A stretch of 13,062 nucleotides of DNA. It comes from Phycisphaerales bacterium UBA7708. Its GTDB lineage: Bacteria > Planctomycetota > Phycisphaerae > Sedimentisphaerales > Anaerohalosphaeraceae. The stretch's first letter is position 1, and each line of letters starts with the position of its first letter. Made by a program: the position numbers and the translations under genes. Below the pieces are notes generated by a model, which was given only the letters and a program-made list of their open reading frames with translations, was not told the origin of the DNA and did not search any database. The stretch is taken from contig DLFY01000267.1 in NCBI GenBank assembly GCA_002482415.1, positions 2,810 to 15,871 of the forward strand. Direction: 5' to 3'. Positions 1-8,714 of the stretch are shown here, piece after piece.

Positions 1-350
1 TGATGAGTGCTTCGCAAGGCCTGATGATGCTGCTGTTCTATCCCATTGCCCAGTATGAATGGGGGCTTTATATTGGTGCCGCTTTGATTGGCTTCAACTT
101 CGGAGGCAACTTCGCCCTGTTTCCCGCGGCGGCGGCTGATTATTTCGGGACCCACAGCGTTGGGGCCAACTATCCTCGTGTGTTCCTCGGCTATGGAATT
201 GGCGGTATTTTGGGTCCGATTCTTGGAGGATTCATGGGCGACAGGAAACTCTGGCTTGCTGCCTTCATCCCCGCCGCGATTGTGTGCCTGCTGGCCTCCA
301 TTCTGACAACCCGTCTTAAACCGGTAAGCCGACCTCAAGCCCATATTTAA
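1..350 (+). CDS. OFA-type MFS transporter, C-terminal part (5' end outside window)
   Basis: This is the last ~116 residues of an integral membrane carrier; the frame is open to the left edge, so the methionine at position 3 is internal. The visible part is strongly hydrophobic, with three membrane segments (about residues 5-37, 62-78 and 83-104 of the visible part) and a short basic cytoplasmic tail. The glycine-rich segments FNFGGNFALFPAAAADYFG and YGIGGILGPILGGFMGD match what I know of the oxalate/formate antiporter (OFA) family of the major facilitator superfamily in its last three helices. Those carriers move small organic anions, but the substrate cannot be read from this fragment. It lies 155 nt upstream of the GH76 gene on the same strand. 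No convincing terminator is seen after its stop, so read-through into the hydrolase genes is possible. Family call fairly sure; substrate unknown. Confidence 0.8.
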   Translation, partial: MSASQGLMMLLFYPIAQYEWGLYIGAALIGFNFGGNFALFPAAAADYFGTHSVGANYPRVFLGYGIGGILGPILGGFMGDRKLWLAAFIPAAIVCLLASILTTRLKPVSRPQAHI

Positions 351-505
351 GGATTTATATACACGGTTTACCCCTAATCCAACAAGCCTCTTTTGTGCTA
401 CAATTGGTACATTTATCCTGCTTCCATTTTCCCTGTTAAATTGGCATAATTTATAGTGTGATAAGTAGTTAAGGGGTGGAATTAGACGATTTTGAATTGC
501 GGGGT

Positions 506-2719
506 ATGATGTGTAAAAAAAGACTATTCCTGATTGCTGTAACTGGGTTCATGCTAACTGTATTGAGTGCCGATACGGCCTATGCAGTATCAGGCGTAAC
601 GTTGCAGCAATGGGGGCAGGAAGCCACAAGCCAAATCCGGAACGACTTTCGCCTGTCGAGCGGATTGTATGCCCAGTCGCTGACCCAACGCTTCCCCGCT
701 TATGCCTGGGCACAGGGGATTCATTTCAGTGCCCTTGTCGCTGCGGCCAAGGTCAATCCCTCCGCATATCTTGCCGAGGCCGAATCGGTGGCCAACAAGA
801 TGCACAGCCAGTACTGGTGCACGTCCAACGGCAAGTCAGGCTACAACGCCAGTGCCAACAATTGCGGTGACCGTTATTATGATGATAATGCGTGGATTGC
901 CCTGGCCTTGATGGAACTCTATGAGATCACCGGCAACACGACGTATCTGAATCGGGCCAAGGCGGTGGTTGTATTCTGTATGAGCGGGGAAAACGGCCCC
1001 GGCGATACACCCAACGGCGGCATTCGCTGGCATGAAAGCGGCACCTGCGGAGCCAATGTCTGTTCGACTGCTCCGACCTGTCTGGCCAATCTGATGATTT
1101 ATCAGGCCACGGGTATCCAGCAGTACCTGGTTGACGGCCTGCGGCTGTATAACTGGCTGCGAACCTCCGGCGTTCAGGATTCCGTGACGGGGCTGTACTG
1201 GCAGAGTATCAATTGCAGCGGCGGAATCGACAAAGGCTTTCTGGGCTATGAGACCGCCCCGCCGCTTCAGGCGACCATCCGACTTTATCAAATCACCGGT
1301 GATGCCAGCTATCTGACGGAGGCCCAACGCCTTGCGGCCGCAATGGAAACCCACTTTGTCAACGGCACCAATCACAATCTCAGGCAATCCGGCAAATGGT
1401 GCGGCCATGATATGACCAATGCCATGGTCGAGCTTTATGAAGTAGATCACAATCCGCGCTGGCTGAATGTGGCGGCGGGTTATCTGGAGTATTTGTATAT
1501 CTATTGTAAAGATGCTTACGGGCGCTATCCCACGGACTGGTACAACACCGGCGGCGGATCGCCTGAACTGCTGGATAACGCCTCAGTCATGCGTTCTTTC
1601 TGGAAGATGGCACAGACGCCGGGCGGAACGGCTCCGACTTATCCTGTGATGTTCTTTGAGAATTGCAGCTACAGCGGCTGGTCGGCAGGATTCGGGGCGG
1701 GGTCTTATACGCTGGGTCAGTTAAAGGCCTGCGGCATTCCTGACAACAGCATTTCATCCGCGGCGATTGCTGCTGGTTACGAAGTCACGTTTTATGAAAA
1801 TGATAAATTTCAGGGTATCACTTTATTTAAGACAAGTAATGATTCCTGTTTTGTGGATGAAGGCTGGAATGACCGAGCCACCTCGATAGTCATCGAAGAA
1901 ACAACACGACCCGCAGGCTATTGGCAGTTGAATGAAGACGAGGGTCTTGTTGTAACCGACTCTTCAACGTATAACCGCAACGGCACATTACTCAATATGG
2001 AAAATAGCAACTGGGTTCTGGGCAGACAATGTGCGGGGCTTTCATTTGACGGTGTGGATGACTATGTGGAAATAGCCGACTTCAAGGGCATTTGCGGGTC
2101 GCGCAGCCGGACCTGCAGTGCATGGGTCAAAACCACTGCATCCAAAGATAATCCCATCATGACATGGGGCAGCCCGCAGGCAGGACAGAAATGGATGTTC
2201 CGCATGGACCCGGATGGTACACTGGCTGTGGCTGTCTGGGGCGGCTACATCAAGTCTCAGCAAAAAATCAATGATGGACGATGGCATCATATAGCGGCGG
2301 TTCTGACCAACGATTACACTCCTGCTATCAACGAAATCAAGTTATATATCGACGGCATGGTCGAAACCAGCCCATACGCCAGTAATGCTCAGGCTGTCAA
2401 TACATCCAGTGCAAACAATGTCCTGATTGGAGGTCGCATTGACGGTGTATCATCCAGGGGCTTTTTTGCGGGACTCATTGACGACGTGCGGATTTACATT
2501 AGGCCTTTGAGTGCCGCGGAAATTCGGGACATCTATCTTGCGGATGCCCTGATTGGCGATCTTTCATCGGATGGCATGGTTGATTTTGCAGATTTTACCT
2601 CCATCGCACAATCCTGGCAGAAAGCCGGAAGCTGTGACGACGATATCACCTGCGACTGCACGGTCGATATGGATGATTTCATGATTCTGGCCGATGAATG
2701 GCTGATGCAGATAGAATAG
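506..2719 (+). CDS. Secreted GH76-type alpha-1,6-mannanase with crystallin, LamG and dockerin-like modules
   Basis: Predicted exported endo-acting glycoside hydrolase of 737 residues. The signal peptide is residues 1-27 (KKR, hydrophobic core, then AYA before VSG). I chose the ATG at 506 because the signal peptide then starts cleanly; a GTG at 476 would add ten acidic residues in front, and the ATG at 509 is equally possible. Residues about 29-370 form the catalytic part. The YYDDNAWIALALMELYEITG stretch carries the Asp pair 126-127 expected of GH76 catalytic residues, and repeated helix motifs such as PLQATIRLYQITGDASYL fit its (alpha/alpha)6 barrel. Residues 381-465 are a beta/gamma-crystallin domain with calcium motifs DNSISS (413-418) and NDRATS (455-460). 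LamG follows at about 469-680, and a dockerin-like tail at 684-737. It is cysteine-rich for this family. GH76 enzymes cut alpha-1,6-mannan backbones of yeast cell walls; another (alpha/alpha)6 hydrolase family is the main alternative. Confidence 0.82.
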   Translation: MMCKKRLFLIAVTGFMLTVLSADTAYAVSGVTLQQWGQEATSQIRNDFRLSSGLYAQSLTQRFPAYAWAQGIHFSALVAAAKVNPSAYLAEAESVANKMHSQYWCTSNGKSGYNASANNCGDRYYDDNAWIALALMELYEITGNTTYLNRAKAVVVFCMSGENGPGDTPNGGIRWHESGTCGANVCSTAPTCLANLMIYQATGIQQYLVDGLRLYNWLRTSGVQDSVTGLYWQSINCSGGIDKGFLGYETAPPLQATIRLYQITGDASYLTEAQRLAAAMETHFVNGTNHNLRQSGKWCGHDMTNAMVELYEVDHNPRWLNVAAGYLEYLYIYCKDAYGRYPTDWYNTGGGSPELLDNASVMRSFWKMAQTPGGTAPTYPVMFFENCSYSGWSAGFGAGSYTLGQLKACGIPDNSISSAAIAAGYEVTFYENDKFQGITLFKTSNDSCFVDEGWNDRATSIVIEETTRPAGYWQLNEDEGLVVTDSSTYNRNGTLLNMENSNWVLGRQCAGLSFDGVDDYVEIADFKGICGSRSRTCSAWVKTTASKDNPIMTWGSPQAGQKWMFRMDPDGTLAVAVWGGYIKSQQKINDGRWHHIAAVLTNDYTPAINEIKLYIDGMVETSPYASNAQAVNTSSANNVLIGGRIDGVSSRGFFAGLIDDVRIYIRPLSAAEIRDIYLADALIGDLSSDGMVDFADFTSIAQSWQKAGSCDDDITCDCTVDMDDFMILADEWLMQIE

Positions 2720-2741
2720 CATGGCAATGGATTTAAACCCC

Positions 2742-2747
2742 GGAGAG
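2742..2747 (+). promoter_or_regulatory. Ribosome binding site of the GH18 gene
   Basis: GGAGAG ends five bases before the ATG at 2753. This decides the start in favour of 2753 over the GTG at 2747, which lies inside the site itself. Confidence 0.7.
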
Positions 2748-2752
2748 TGCGA

Positions 2753-4741
2753 ATGAGATATTCGAATCGATATTACACAGCCCTGTTGTTATTGAGCATC
2801 GGCCTGATTTGGCTTTGGAGTGAACCCGCTGTTTATGCCGATCATTCAGTGCTGTACAGCGGCGGACCTTTATACAGCAATGCAGGTACCCACCGGGACA
2901 TGATTCGTGCATCAGGCTTTACCACCATCATCTTGTGGACGATTCATGTCTATCCCGATGGGGATCTGGTACTCAACGACCAGAAGATCGTCGATGACGG
3001 CAAGTATGTGGGGCGAACGGCCTGGCCCGGAGAGGTGGCGGCATTTAAAACCGGGACCACATCGGTCAACCGCGTGGAAATTTCGATTGGTTCGTGGGGC
3101 GTGGCTGATTTTGAAACCATCGAGACTCTGATCGCCTCTCAGGGCACCGGGCCCGACAGTATCCTGTATCGCAATTTCAAGATCATTCGCGATACAATCC
3201 CGGCGATTGACGCAGTCAGTTATGACGATGAGAGCAACTATGACGTCAATTCCTCAGTGGCTCTGGCCGTGATGCTCAATGATCTGGGGTTTAAAATCAC
3301 CCTGTGTCCTTATACACGATCCAGCTTCTGGAAGTCTGTTTACACCAATACCAATGCTCAGCGGCCGGGAGCGGTGGATCGGGTTTATCTGCAATGTTAT
3401 GCCGGAGGTGCGGGGAATAATCCCGGGACATGGAACGGTTATTTTGGCGGGCTGAAAGTGACGCCGGGACTGTGGTGTTATTCCAACGGGCAGACTCCCA
3501 GTCAGGTTGCCACCAAGATGAATACATGGAAATCGGCGTATGATATTGCCGGCGGGTTTATGTGGTTTCTGGATGATATGCTGCCGCATGTCGGGACCTA
3601 TCCGGTGGCACAGTATGGCGACGCAATCAATGATGCGATGGGGATTATCGCCTACAGCGGCGAGGTGGCCCGGCTGCATCAGGACTGTGACTATGGCGGG
3701 TGGTCGGCGGGTTATCGCGTGGGAGCTTATACCGCGGCCCAGATTGCCGCCGGCGGCGGAAAGGACAATGACGCTTCCTCGATACGGGTTGCAGCGGGTT
3801 ATACCGTAACCTTGTTTGCCGACGACAATTTTCAGGGGGCGACCTTAGTCAAGACTGCCAATGATTCCTGTTTTGTGGATGACGGCTGGAATGATCGCGC
3901 GTCTTCGATGATTATCGAAGCCCGAACTGAACCGCTGGCACACTGGCAATTTAATGATGCAGGCGACCTGGTTGCGGAAGATTCCTCGACTCAAAACCGT
4001 GACGGGACATTAGTCAATATGGATACATCGAATTGGAAGGCGGGAAAACGGTGCGGCGGACTTTTCTTTGACGGAGTCAATGAATACGTCGAAGTCAAGG
4101 GCTTCCAAGGAGTTGTCGGCGGGCGCACATGCAGTGCGTGGATTAAGACGACCGGAACCCGGGATTGTCCGATTGTGACCTGGGGCAGCCCGTCAACCGG
4201 ACAGAAATGGATGTTTCGGGTGGATCCGGACGGGACACTGGCCGTGGGAGTCTGGGGCGGATACATCAAGACCCAGCGAAAAGTCAACGATGGTTTATGG
4301 CACCATGCGGCAGCGGTTTTAGAGGATGACGGGACACCGTCAGTCAATGAAATTGTGCTGTATATCGATGGGACTGCCGAAGCCGCCCCTTATGCCAGTA
4401 ATACGCAGGCGGTTTTAACCTCGGATGAAGAGAATGTCCTGCTGGGTGCCCGCATCGGAGGCAGCACAACCTCCAGTCTGTTTGAAGGTACGCTGGATGA
4501 AGTGCGGATCTATCATCGTCCCCTGAGCAGCCTGGAAATACGGAATTTGTATCGGGCCGATGTCCTGGTCGGCGATGTGGAATCGGACGGCGACATTGAC
4601 CTGGCCGACTTTGCAGCGCTGGCCCGGGCCTGGCAGAAACCCGAGAGCTGCGGCAGTGATTTGACCTGCGACTGCATCGTCGATATGGATGATTTTATGA
4701 TTCTGGCCGAGGAATGGCTGATGCAGGTTCCTCTGGATTAA
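2753..4741 (+). CDS. Secreted GH18 protein, Endo H-like, with crystallin, LamG and dockerin-like modules
   Basis: Predicted exported hydrolase of 662 residues; signal peptide 1-29 (ending AVYA before DHSV). Residues about 30-300 look like a TIM barrel of the GH18 superfamily. The segment IDAVSYDDESNYD holds D153, D158 and catalytic-acid candidate E160, matching the D-x-x-x-x-D-x-E layout of Endo H (LDGVDFDDE, recalled from memory) except that the middle Asp is Ser156. Later barrel strands VYLQCYAGG and GGFMWFLDD also fit the fold. Endo H-type enzymes cleave the chitobiose core of high-mannose N-glycans, which suits the upstream GH76 neighbour, 33 nt away. Residues 305-386 are a beta/gamma-crystallin domain with DNDASS (338-343) and NDRASS (380-385), followed by LamG from about 392 and a dockerin-like tail at 607-662. 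This tail is a close paralogue of the one on the GH76 protein. The fold is likely; endoglycosidase activity is inferred, and a catalytically different GH18-like protein remains possible. Confidence 0.72.
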   Translation: MRYSNRYYTALLLLSIGLIWLWSEPAVYADHSVLYSGGPLYSNAGTHRDMIRASGFTTIILWTIHVYPDGDLVLNDQKIVDDGKYVGRTAWPGEVAAFKTGTTSVNRVEISIGSWGVADFETIETLIASQGTGPDSILYRNFKIIRDTIPAIDAVSYDDESNYDVNSSVALAVMLNDLGFKITLCPYTRSSFWKSVYTNTNAQRPGAVDRVYLQCYAGGAGNNPGTWNGYFGGLKVTPGLWCYSNGQTPSQVATKMNTWKSAYDIAGGFMWFLDDMLPHVGTYPVAQYGDAINDAMGIIAYSGEVARLHQDCDYGGWSAGYRVGAYTAAQIAAGGGKDNDASSIRVAAGYTVTLFADDNFQGATLVKTANDSCFVDDGWNDRASSMIIEARTEPLAHWQFNDAGDLVAEDSSTQNRDGTLVNMDTSNWKAGKRCGGLFFDGVNEYVEVKGFQGVVGGRTCSAWIKTTGTRDCPIVTWGSPSTGQKWMFRVDPDGTLAVGVWGGYIKTQRKVNDGLWHHAAAVLEDDGTPSVNEIVLYIDGTAEAAPYASNTQAVLTSDEENVLLGARIGGSTTSSLFEGTLDEVRIYHRPLSSLEIRNLYRADVLVGDVESDGDIDLADFAALARAWQKPESCGSDLTCDCIVDMDDFMILAEEWLMQVPLD

Positions 4742-4786
4742 GGGTTCCCCGGAAAATTCATTTTGGCGGACCAGGGACATCAGGGC

Positions 4787-4820
4787 AAAAAAAAGGACTC
4801 ACGTTTTTAACGCAAGTCCT
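4787..4820 (-). terminator. Intrinsic terminator of the sigma-FecR-LamG operon
   Basis: Arms 4794-4804 and 4810-4820 form an 11-bp stem with a 5-nt loop. On the minus strand the two differences between arms are both G-U wobbles and the stem is followed by a run of seven or eight T (A run 4787-4794 on the plus strand). On the plus strand the same positions become A-C mismatches and the T tract is poor, so the site mainly serves the minus-strand operon, though it lies between convergent genes. Confidence 0.8.
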
Positions 4821-4876
4821 CTATTGTTGTGTTATCGACTGAAACGATTCAGCCCGGGCAATCAGGGAACGTTCGA

Positions 4877-6961
4877 TTAGTCAATCGGACGCAGACCGCT
4901 TTCCAGCCAGCTTGCCGCCAGCATGGCCAGGTCGGCCATATCCACGACACAGTTGCTATTCAGGTCCATGGCCGGCTTCTCCACGCACACTTTTTTGCCG
5001 GTCACATCATAGTAGGCCTGGATGATTTCTTCGGCACTGAGGGCGTAGTTGTAGATTCTCATATCGTCCGCTTTGCCCTGGAAACGCTGGTCGGCGGAGC
5101 CGCGGCTGTTGATAGCCAGCATATAAACCGGGAATTCCCATGCCGCAAAGTTTGTTAAGTCAAACGTCCCATTGCCCTGAGCCAGGCCGTCAAAATACGC
5201 GACCAGCTGGCTGCCGTTGTTGGTCACTGTGACCCAGTGCCATTCGTTGTCGGCGATCGGGAGATTATGGATATTGACAGCGCGGGCTGCACCGCCATTC
5301 TGACGGATGTAGCAACTGATTGAGCCGTCGCCGGTATTCACGGAGAAACGAAGTCCCGTATTTGTGCCGGTGTTGAGCGTGCCGAGGAGGACACCGCCCT
5401 GGCCGCTGCTCAGTTTAACCCAGCAGGAATAGGTAAACTGGGTCAAGCCATTGCCAAAACCGGTCATGGGATAGCTGTCGGTCGTCAGTGCGAAATAATC
5501 AAAGCCGTTGGGTTCGGCGGCATACGCCTGGCCATCGGCAGTCACGATGCCTCCGGAATAGCCCATCGAGGAGACCGGTGAGGCGTGATTGGTGCCGGCG
5601 GAATCCTGGCCATTGTTTTCAAACGGGTACCAGGCCAGAAGCTGCTTGAGCTTGAGACCGGCGACATTGGACGATACCGGAGTGCCGCTGCCGTTGGTTA
5701 CGACACAGTAATAGAACCCTTCATTGGCAACCTGTACATTGGGAATAGTCAAAGCTGCAGACCCTGCCGAAACCTGAATATCATCATCGGGCGTCGTATT
5801 GGACGCATCCACCGATTTGTACCAGGCAAACTGCGGCGGGCTTACGCTCTCAACACCGACCTGGAACTGCGCAGCCGCGCCTGCATCGGCAAATACGGAG
5901 ACGGGGTGGCCGGTGATGACCGGAACCGATACGAGCGTCGAGAAAGACCAGACCACGCCGGGATGAACAATCGTGCCCATGCCATTGGGCTCATGGGCAT
6001 CTACCCGCCAGTAATAGGTGGCATCATAGTCCAGTGAAACCGTGTATGGAGACACCGCCGTACCGTTTTTGATTTCAATGATATTGCCGGGCGCCGCGAA
6101 ATTCGGCTCGGATGTCTGTGTCGCTTTACGCAGAACCAGATTATAACCCGCGGGGGTATAATTCCGGGGAGCAGTCCAGGAAAGCGTGGTCGTCACTGCC
6201 GGATTAATCGCACTGCCCAGCGGAAGCGGATTGGCGGCAACGTCACCGAGACCGTCCGCATACACCGCGGCGACCTCGCCGGCGGTCAAAGCCTCATTCC
6301 ACATCTTGACGTCATCAATCAGGCCGTCAAACGGGTCGGTCAGAGTGGTTCGACGATTATTGCTGCCGACGGCCACCTGGTCGGTCCCAGTATAATACGC
6401 CTGGGTCACGGATGCACTGGCGGCAAGCACGCCGTCCACATAGACATGGCGTGATGCGGCATCGGGGTACACCGCCACAATATGGTGCCATTTGCCGTCC
6501 GCTTCCGTGGCGGTCGTTCCCCTGTCTTTCCATGCCGCAGCGGTATCAAAATCGGGATTTCGATACGCCGCATTCGCGTTGCCGTTTTTCATGCCGGTTT
6601 GTAGATACTGACTGTCTGTGCCTCGTTTGCCCATCCATACGGCACAGCGGGTTCCGGTTGTGGTTGTGGTTTTAATCCAATAGGAAACTGTGATTGGGAG
6701 ATTGGTAATTTTGGACGTCACCGTACCAACCCCAAAATCCACCCAGCCGGCTGCGGAAAACGCAAACGCACCGCCGATCTTGCCGGCCTGATCCCGACTC
6801 ACGGTACCCACAATCGTGCCGTGAAAGTTGTTGCCGGAACTGTCCAGGACCGGACCGCTGGCCTCGTCGAAAGTCCAATGAGCAACCAGCTCCGCCTGGC
6901 TGACCGACATCACGGTCAAAACAGCCAGCATTAAACTCATCATTCGAAGCAATTTCATCAT
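4877..6961 (-). CDS. Secreted LamG-FN3-Ig-LamG protein with half dockerin-like tail
   Basis: Large exported adhesin-like or binding protein of 694 residues with no recognisable catalytic domain. The signal peptide is residues 1-23 (MMKLL..., ending SQA before ELV). Modules in order: LamG jellyroll 24-236 (HWTFDEASG..., FDGLIDDVKMWNEALTAGEV), fibronectin type III-like about 245-342 (TTTLSWTAP..., YYWRVDAH), Ig-like about 346-437 (QFAWYKS..., NEGFYYCVVTN), second LamG 441-651 (LAWYPFENN..., ADDMRIYNYALSAEEI), and a single dockerin-like repeat 665-688 (MDLNSNCVVDMADLAML). LamG and Ig modules usually bind glycans or proteins. The minus-strand AGAGAGGA lies too close to the first ATG and at a better distance from the second (6958), so the true start may be 6958. 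It begins 34 nt after the FecR gene. It is probably the surface output of the sigma/FecR pair; its ligand is unknown. Confidence 0.82.
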   Translation of the reverse strand: MMKLLRMMSLMLAVLTVMSVSQAELVAHWTFDEASGPVLDSSGNNFHGTIVGTVSRDQAGKIGGAFAFSAAGWVDFGVGTVTSKITNLPITVSYWIKTTTTTGTRCAVWMGKRGTDSQYLQTGMKNGNANAAYRNPDFDTAAAWKDRGTTATEADGKWHHIVAVYPDAASRHVYVDGVLAASASVTQAYYTGTDQVAVGSNNRRTTLTDPFDGLIDDVKMWNEALTAGEVAAVYADGLGDVAANPLPLGSAINPAVTTTLSWTAPRNYTPAGYNLVLRKATQTSEPNFAAPGNIIEIKNGTAVSPYTVSLDYDATYYWRVDAHEPNGMGTIVHPGVVWSFSTLVSVPVITGHPVSVFADAGAAAQFQVGVESVSPPQFAWYKSVDASNTTPDDDIQVSAGSAALTIPNVQVANEGFYYCVVTNGSGTPVSSNVAGLKLKQLLAWYPFENNGQDSAGTNHASPVSSMGYSGGIVTADGQAYAAEPNGFDYFALTTDSYPMTGFGNGLTQFTYSCWVKLSSGQGGVLLGTLNTGTNTGLRFSVNTGDGSISCYIRQNGGAARAVNIHNLPIADNEWHWVTVTNNGSQLVAYFDGLAQGNGTFDLTNFAAWEFPVYMLAINSRGSADQRFQGKADDMRIYNYALSAEEIIQAYYDVTGKKVCVEKPAMDLNSNCVVDMADLAMLAASWLESGLRPID

Positions 6962-6995
6962 GATCCTCTCTTTCTGAAAATTAAGATTATTGGTG

Positions 6996-8714
6996 TCAGT
7001 TTGTATTCATTTCGATCAGCAGGTATGGTCTGGCAAAAAGTGCCCAGTCATACGCACGCCTGTCGTCCGATTCGGTGACCACAAGAGTCACAAACCGATC
7101 TTCGTCGTTAATGTCGACTTCAATCTCGATTCCGCCATGCAGACAAGAAACTAAATTTCGGTAAAATTTTTCTTTGCCGTCAATCAGGACCCAGCAATTG
7201 ACTTTTCCCGAATTGAGGCCGGCATGAGGATCGAATGAAGGAATCTGAGCCAGCGTTTCCGAGACGCCGAAAAGCGACGTAAACCGCAGGATTTTCCCGC
7301 CGGGGATCGACTGACGAATGGCCTGGAGGTCAAACGTAATGCCCTGATTGGAATGTATCGATATCGCCGGGTTCTGGGGCGTTCCATAGGTCTGGCCATT
7401 GAGCTGAAGCTGATGCTTGAGCGTCTGATCTGAAGCATGCCAGGCTCCATTGAAGATATTTCCCCAGAAGACTTCACGCCCGTTAACAAAACCGTCGAAA
7501 GTATGTCCTGCCGACGTGATTTGCACCGGCCCCTGCCGGCTGTCGGGAACAAACACCCCGTCAATGAAGGCAAGGCCGGGGACCTGGTTATAGACCCCGC
7601 CGCCGGTTAATATGCCGGGGATTTTACTCTGCACCAGGTCGGGGGCGTGTGATTCAAACCACCGGCCGGTATTGGTTTCAATCCCGCTGTCAAGCTTTCC
7701 CGTGCCGAAACCGTTCCCGCCGCCCACAATATCCGCCAGATTGATCCAGGGCTGTCCCCGCCAGATCAGATTCGCGGATGAATCAATGGAGCGAACAAAG
7801 GCCTCCGTGCGAATCGGTACGGTTTCTGTTATGCCGGTATCCGCATCATACCGAACCGCTTTATTCTCAGCCAGCATCTGACTGGATTTGGCGTTTGTGC
7901 CGGAACCTGCAAATAACTGAACCTTGCCTTTGAATACATGCAGTTCTGCAGAACCGTTTATATCCGCCTGTACACCAAAATCCGTTCCCTGATCGATAAA
8001 ACGAGCCTTTGGCGTTTCAACCCGGAATCCCAGCCCCGATTGCGGAACATGACTGAACAGCTTGCCGTATTCAAAATACATGCCGGACCGCTCAATGGTG
8101 AACTGTGCAGGGGACTCGACCAGCACTTCCACGCCGTCATCATACTTTATTTTTACAATCCCCTTTTCTAGACACAGCGGTATATGATTGGTCCACAAGC
8201 GATCGCCATTTTTGATATTCATGCTCGAATCCGCCCACTTGACATCGATCTGGTCAATCAGGGTCGCCATCTCAACGCTATGATGCTGAGGCGCGAGCCG
8301 GACAAGCAATACAAAGAACACCAGTGCTGCCGCGCTGCATATCGCCGTAATCAGGCTCAGTTTATTGATTCGGGCGGGAACTTTTTCATACGCGACTTTC
8401 TGTATTGGCTCCAGTTTGGATTTTGTCTGCTGTATTTCGATATGAGGAGCCGTTTTCTCATGCCGGACCAGTTCCGCCCAGAGCTGCGTATCAAAACCGT
8501 CCCCCGGGGCCTCGGCTTCGTTGACATTCACCTCGTCGTTCAATTTCATTTGCACGGCGGCATAGTTCATGCCGAATTCACAATAGCGTTTAACCAGCTC
8601 GGGATGAGCGGAAAACAAGTCGTTGAGCTGCTGAAGTTCCTGGTCTGTAATACAATTTTCCAGAAGCTTGAGAAACAGCGGGTAAATATCTCGATTATTC
8701 AGTGATTGCGGCAT
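6996..8714 (-). CDS. FecR-domain membrane protein (probable anti-sigma/surface sensor)
   Basis: Single-pass membrane regulator of 572 residues from the ATG at 8714; a GTG at 8717 is an alternative, but AGGAG sits five bases before the ATG. Using that start, residues about 8-60 are a helical cytosolic region of the kind found in anti-sigma partners (FLKLLENCITDQELQQL..., then a DPE-like AHPELVKRYCEF). Residues about 118-140 form the only membrane helix. Residues about 180-290 are a FecR domain (IVKIKYDDGVEVLVESPAQF, KARFIDQGTDFGVQ, ELHVFKGKVQLF), and the last ~250 residues resemble an NPCBM/carbohydrate-binding-like beta region rather than a catalytic domain. It overlaps the upstream sigma gene by one base (TGATG), implying translational coupling. 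FecR proteins usually hold or activate a partner sigma factor; direct interaction is inferred from position. Confidence 0.82.
   Translation of the reverse strand: MPQSLNNRDIYPLFLKLLENCITDQELQQLNDLFSAHPELVKRYCEFGMNYAAVQMKLNDEVNVNEAEAPGDGFDTQLWAELVRHEKTAPHIEIQQTKSKLEPIQKVAYEKVPARINKLSLITAICSAAALVFFVLLVRLAPQHHSVEMATLIDQIDVKWADSSMNIKNGDRLWTNHIPLCLEKGIVKIKYDDGVEVLVESPAQFTIERSGMYFEYGKLFSHVPQSGLGFRVETPKARFIDQGTDFGVQADINGSAELHVFKGKVQLFAGSGTNAKSSQMLAENKAVRYDADTGITETVPIRTEAFVRSIDSSANLIWRGQPWINLADIVGGGNGFGTGKLDSGIETNTGRWFESHAPDLVQSKIPGILTGGGVYNQVPGLAFIDGVFVPDSRQGPVQITSAGHTFDGFVNGREVFWGNIFNGAWHASDQTLKHQLQLNGQTYGTPQNPAISIHSNQGITFDLQAIRQSIPGGKILRFTSLFGVSETLAQIPSFDPHAGLNSGKVNCWVLIDGKEKFYRNLVSCLHGGIEIEVDINDEDRFVTLVVTESDDRRAYDWALFARPYLLIEMNTN

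Noticed and set aside
441..470. TTGGCA and TATAGT as a promoter for the GH76 gene
   Set aside because: The hexamers are not at usable spacing (only 5 nt apart) and no other -35/-10 pair is convincing.
836..1450. Long minus-strand frame of 204 codons
   Set aside because: It is antisense inside the GH76 catalytic region, whose frame shows clear family motifs; a shadow of GC-rich coding DNA.
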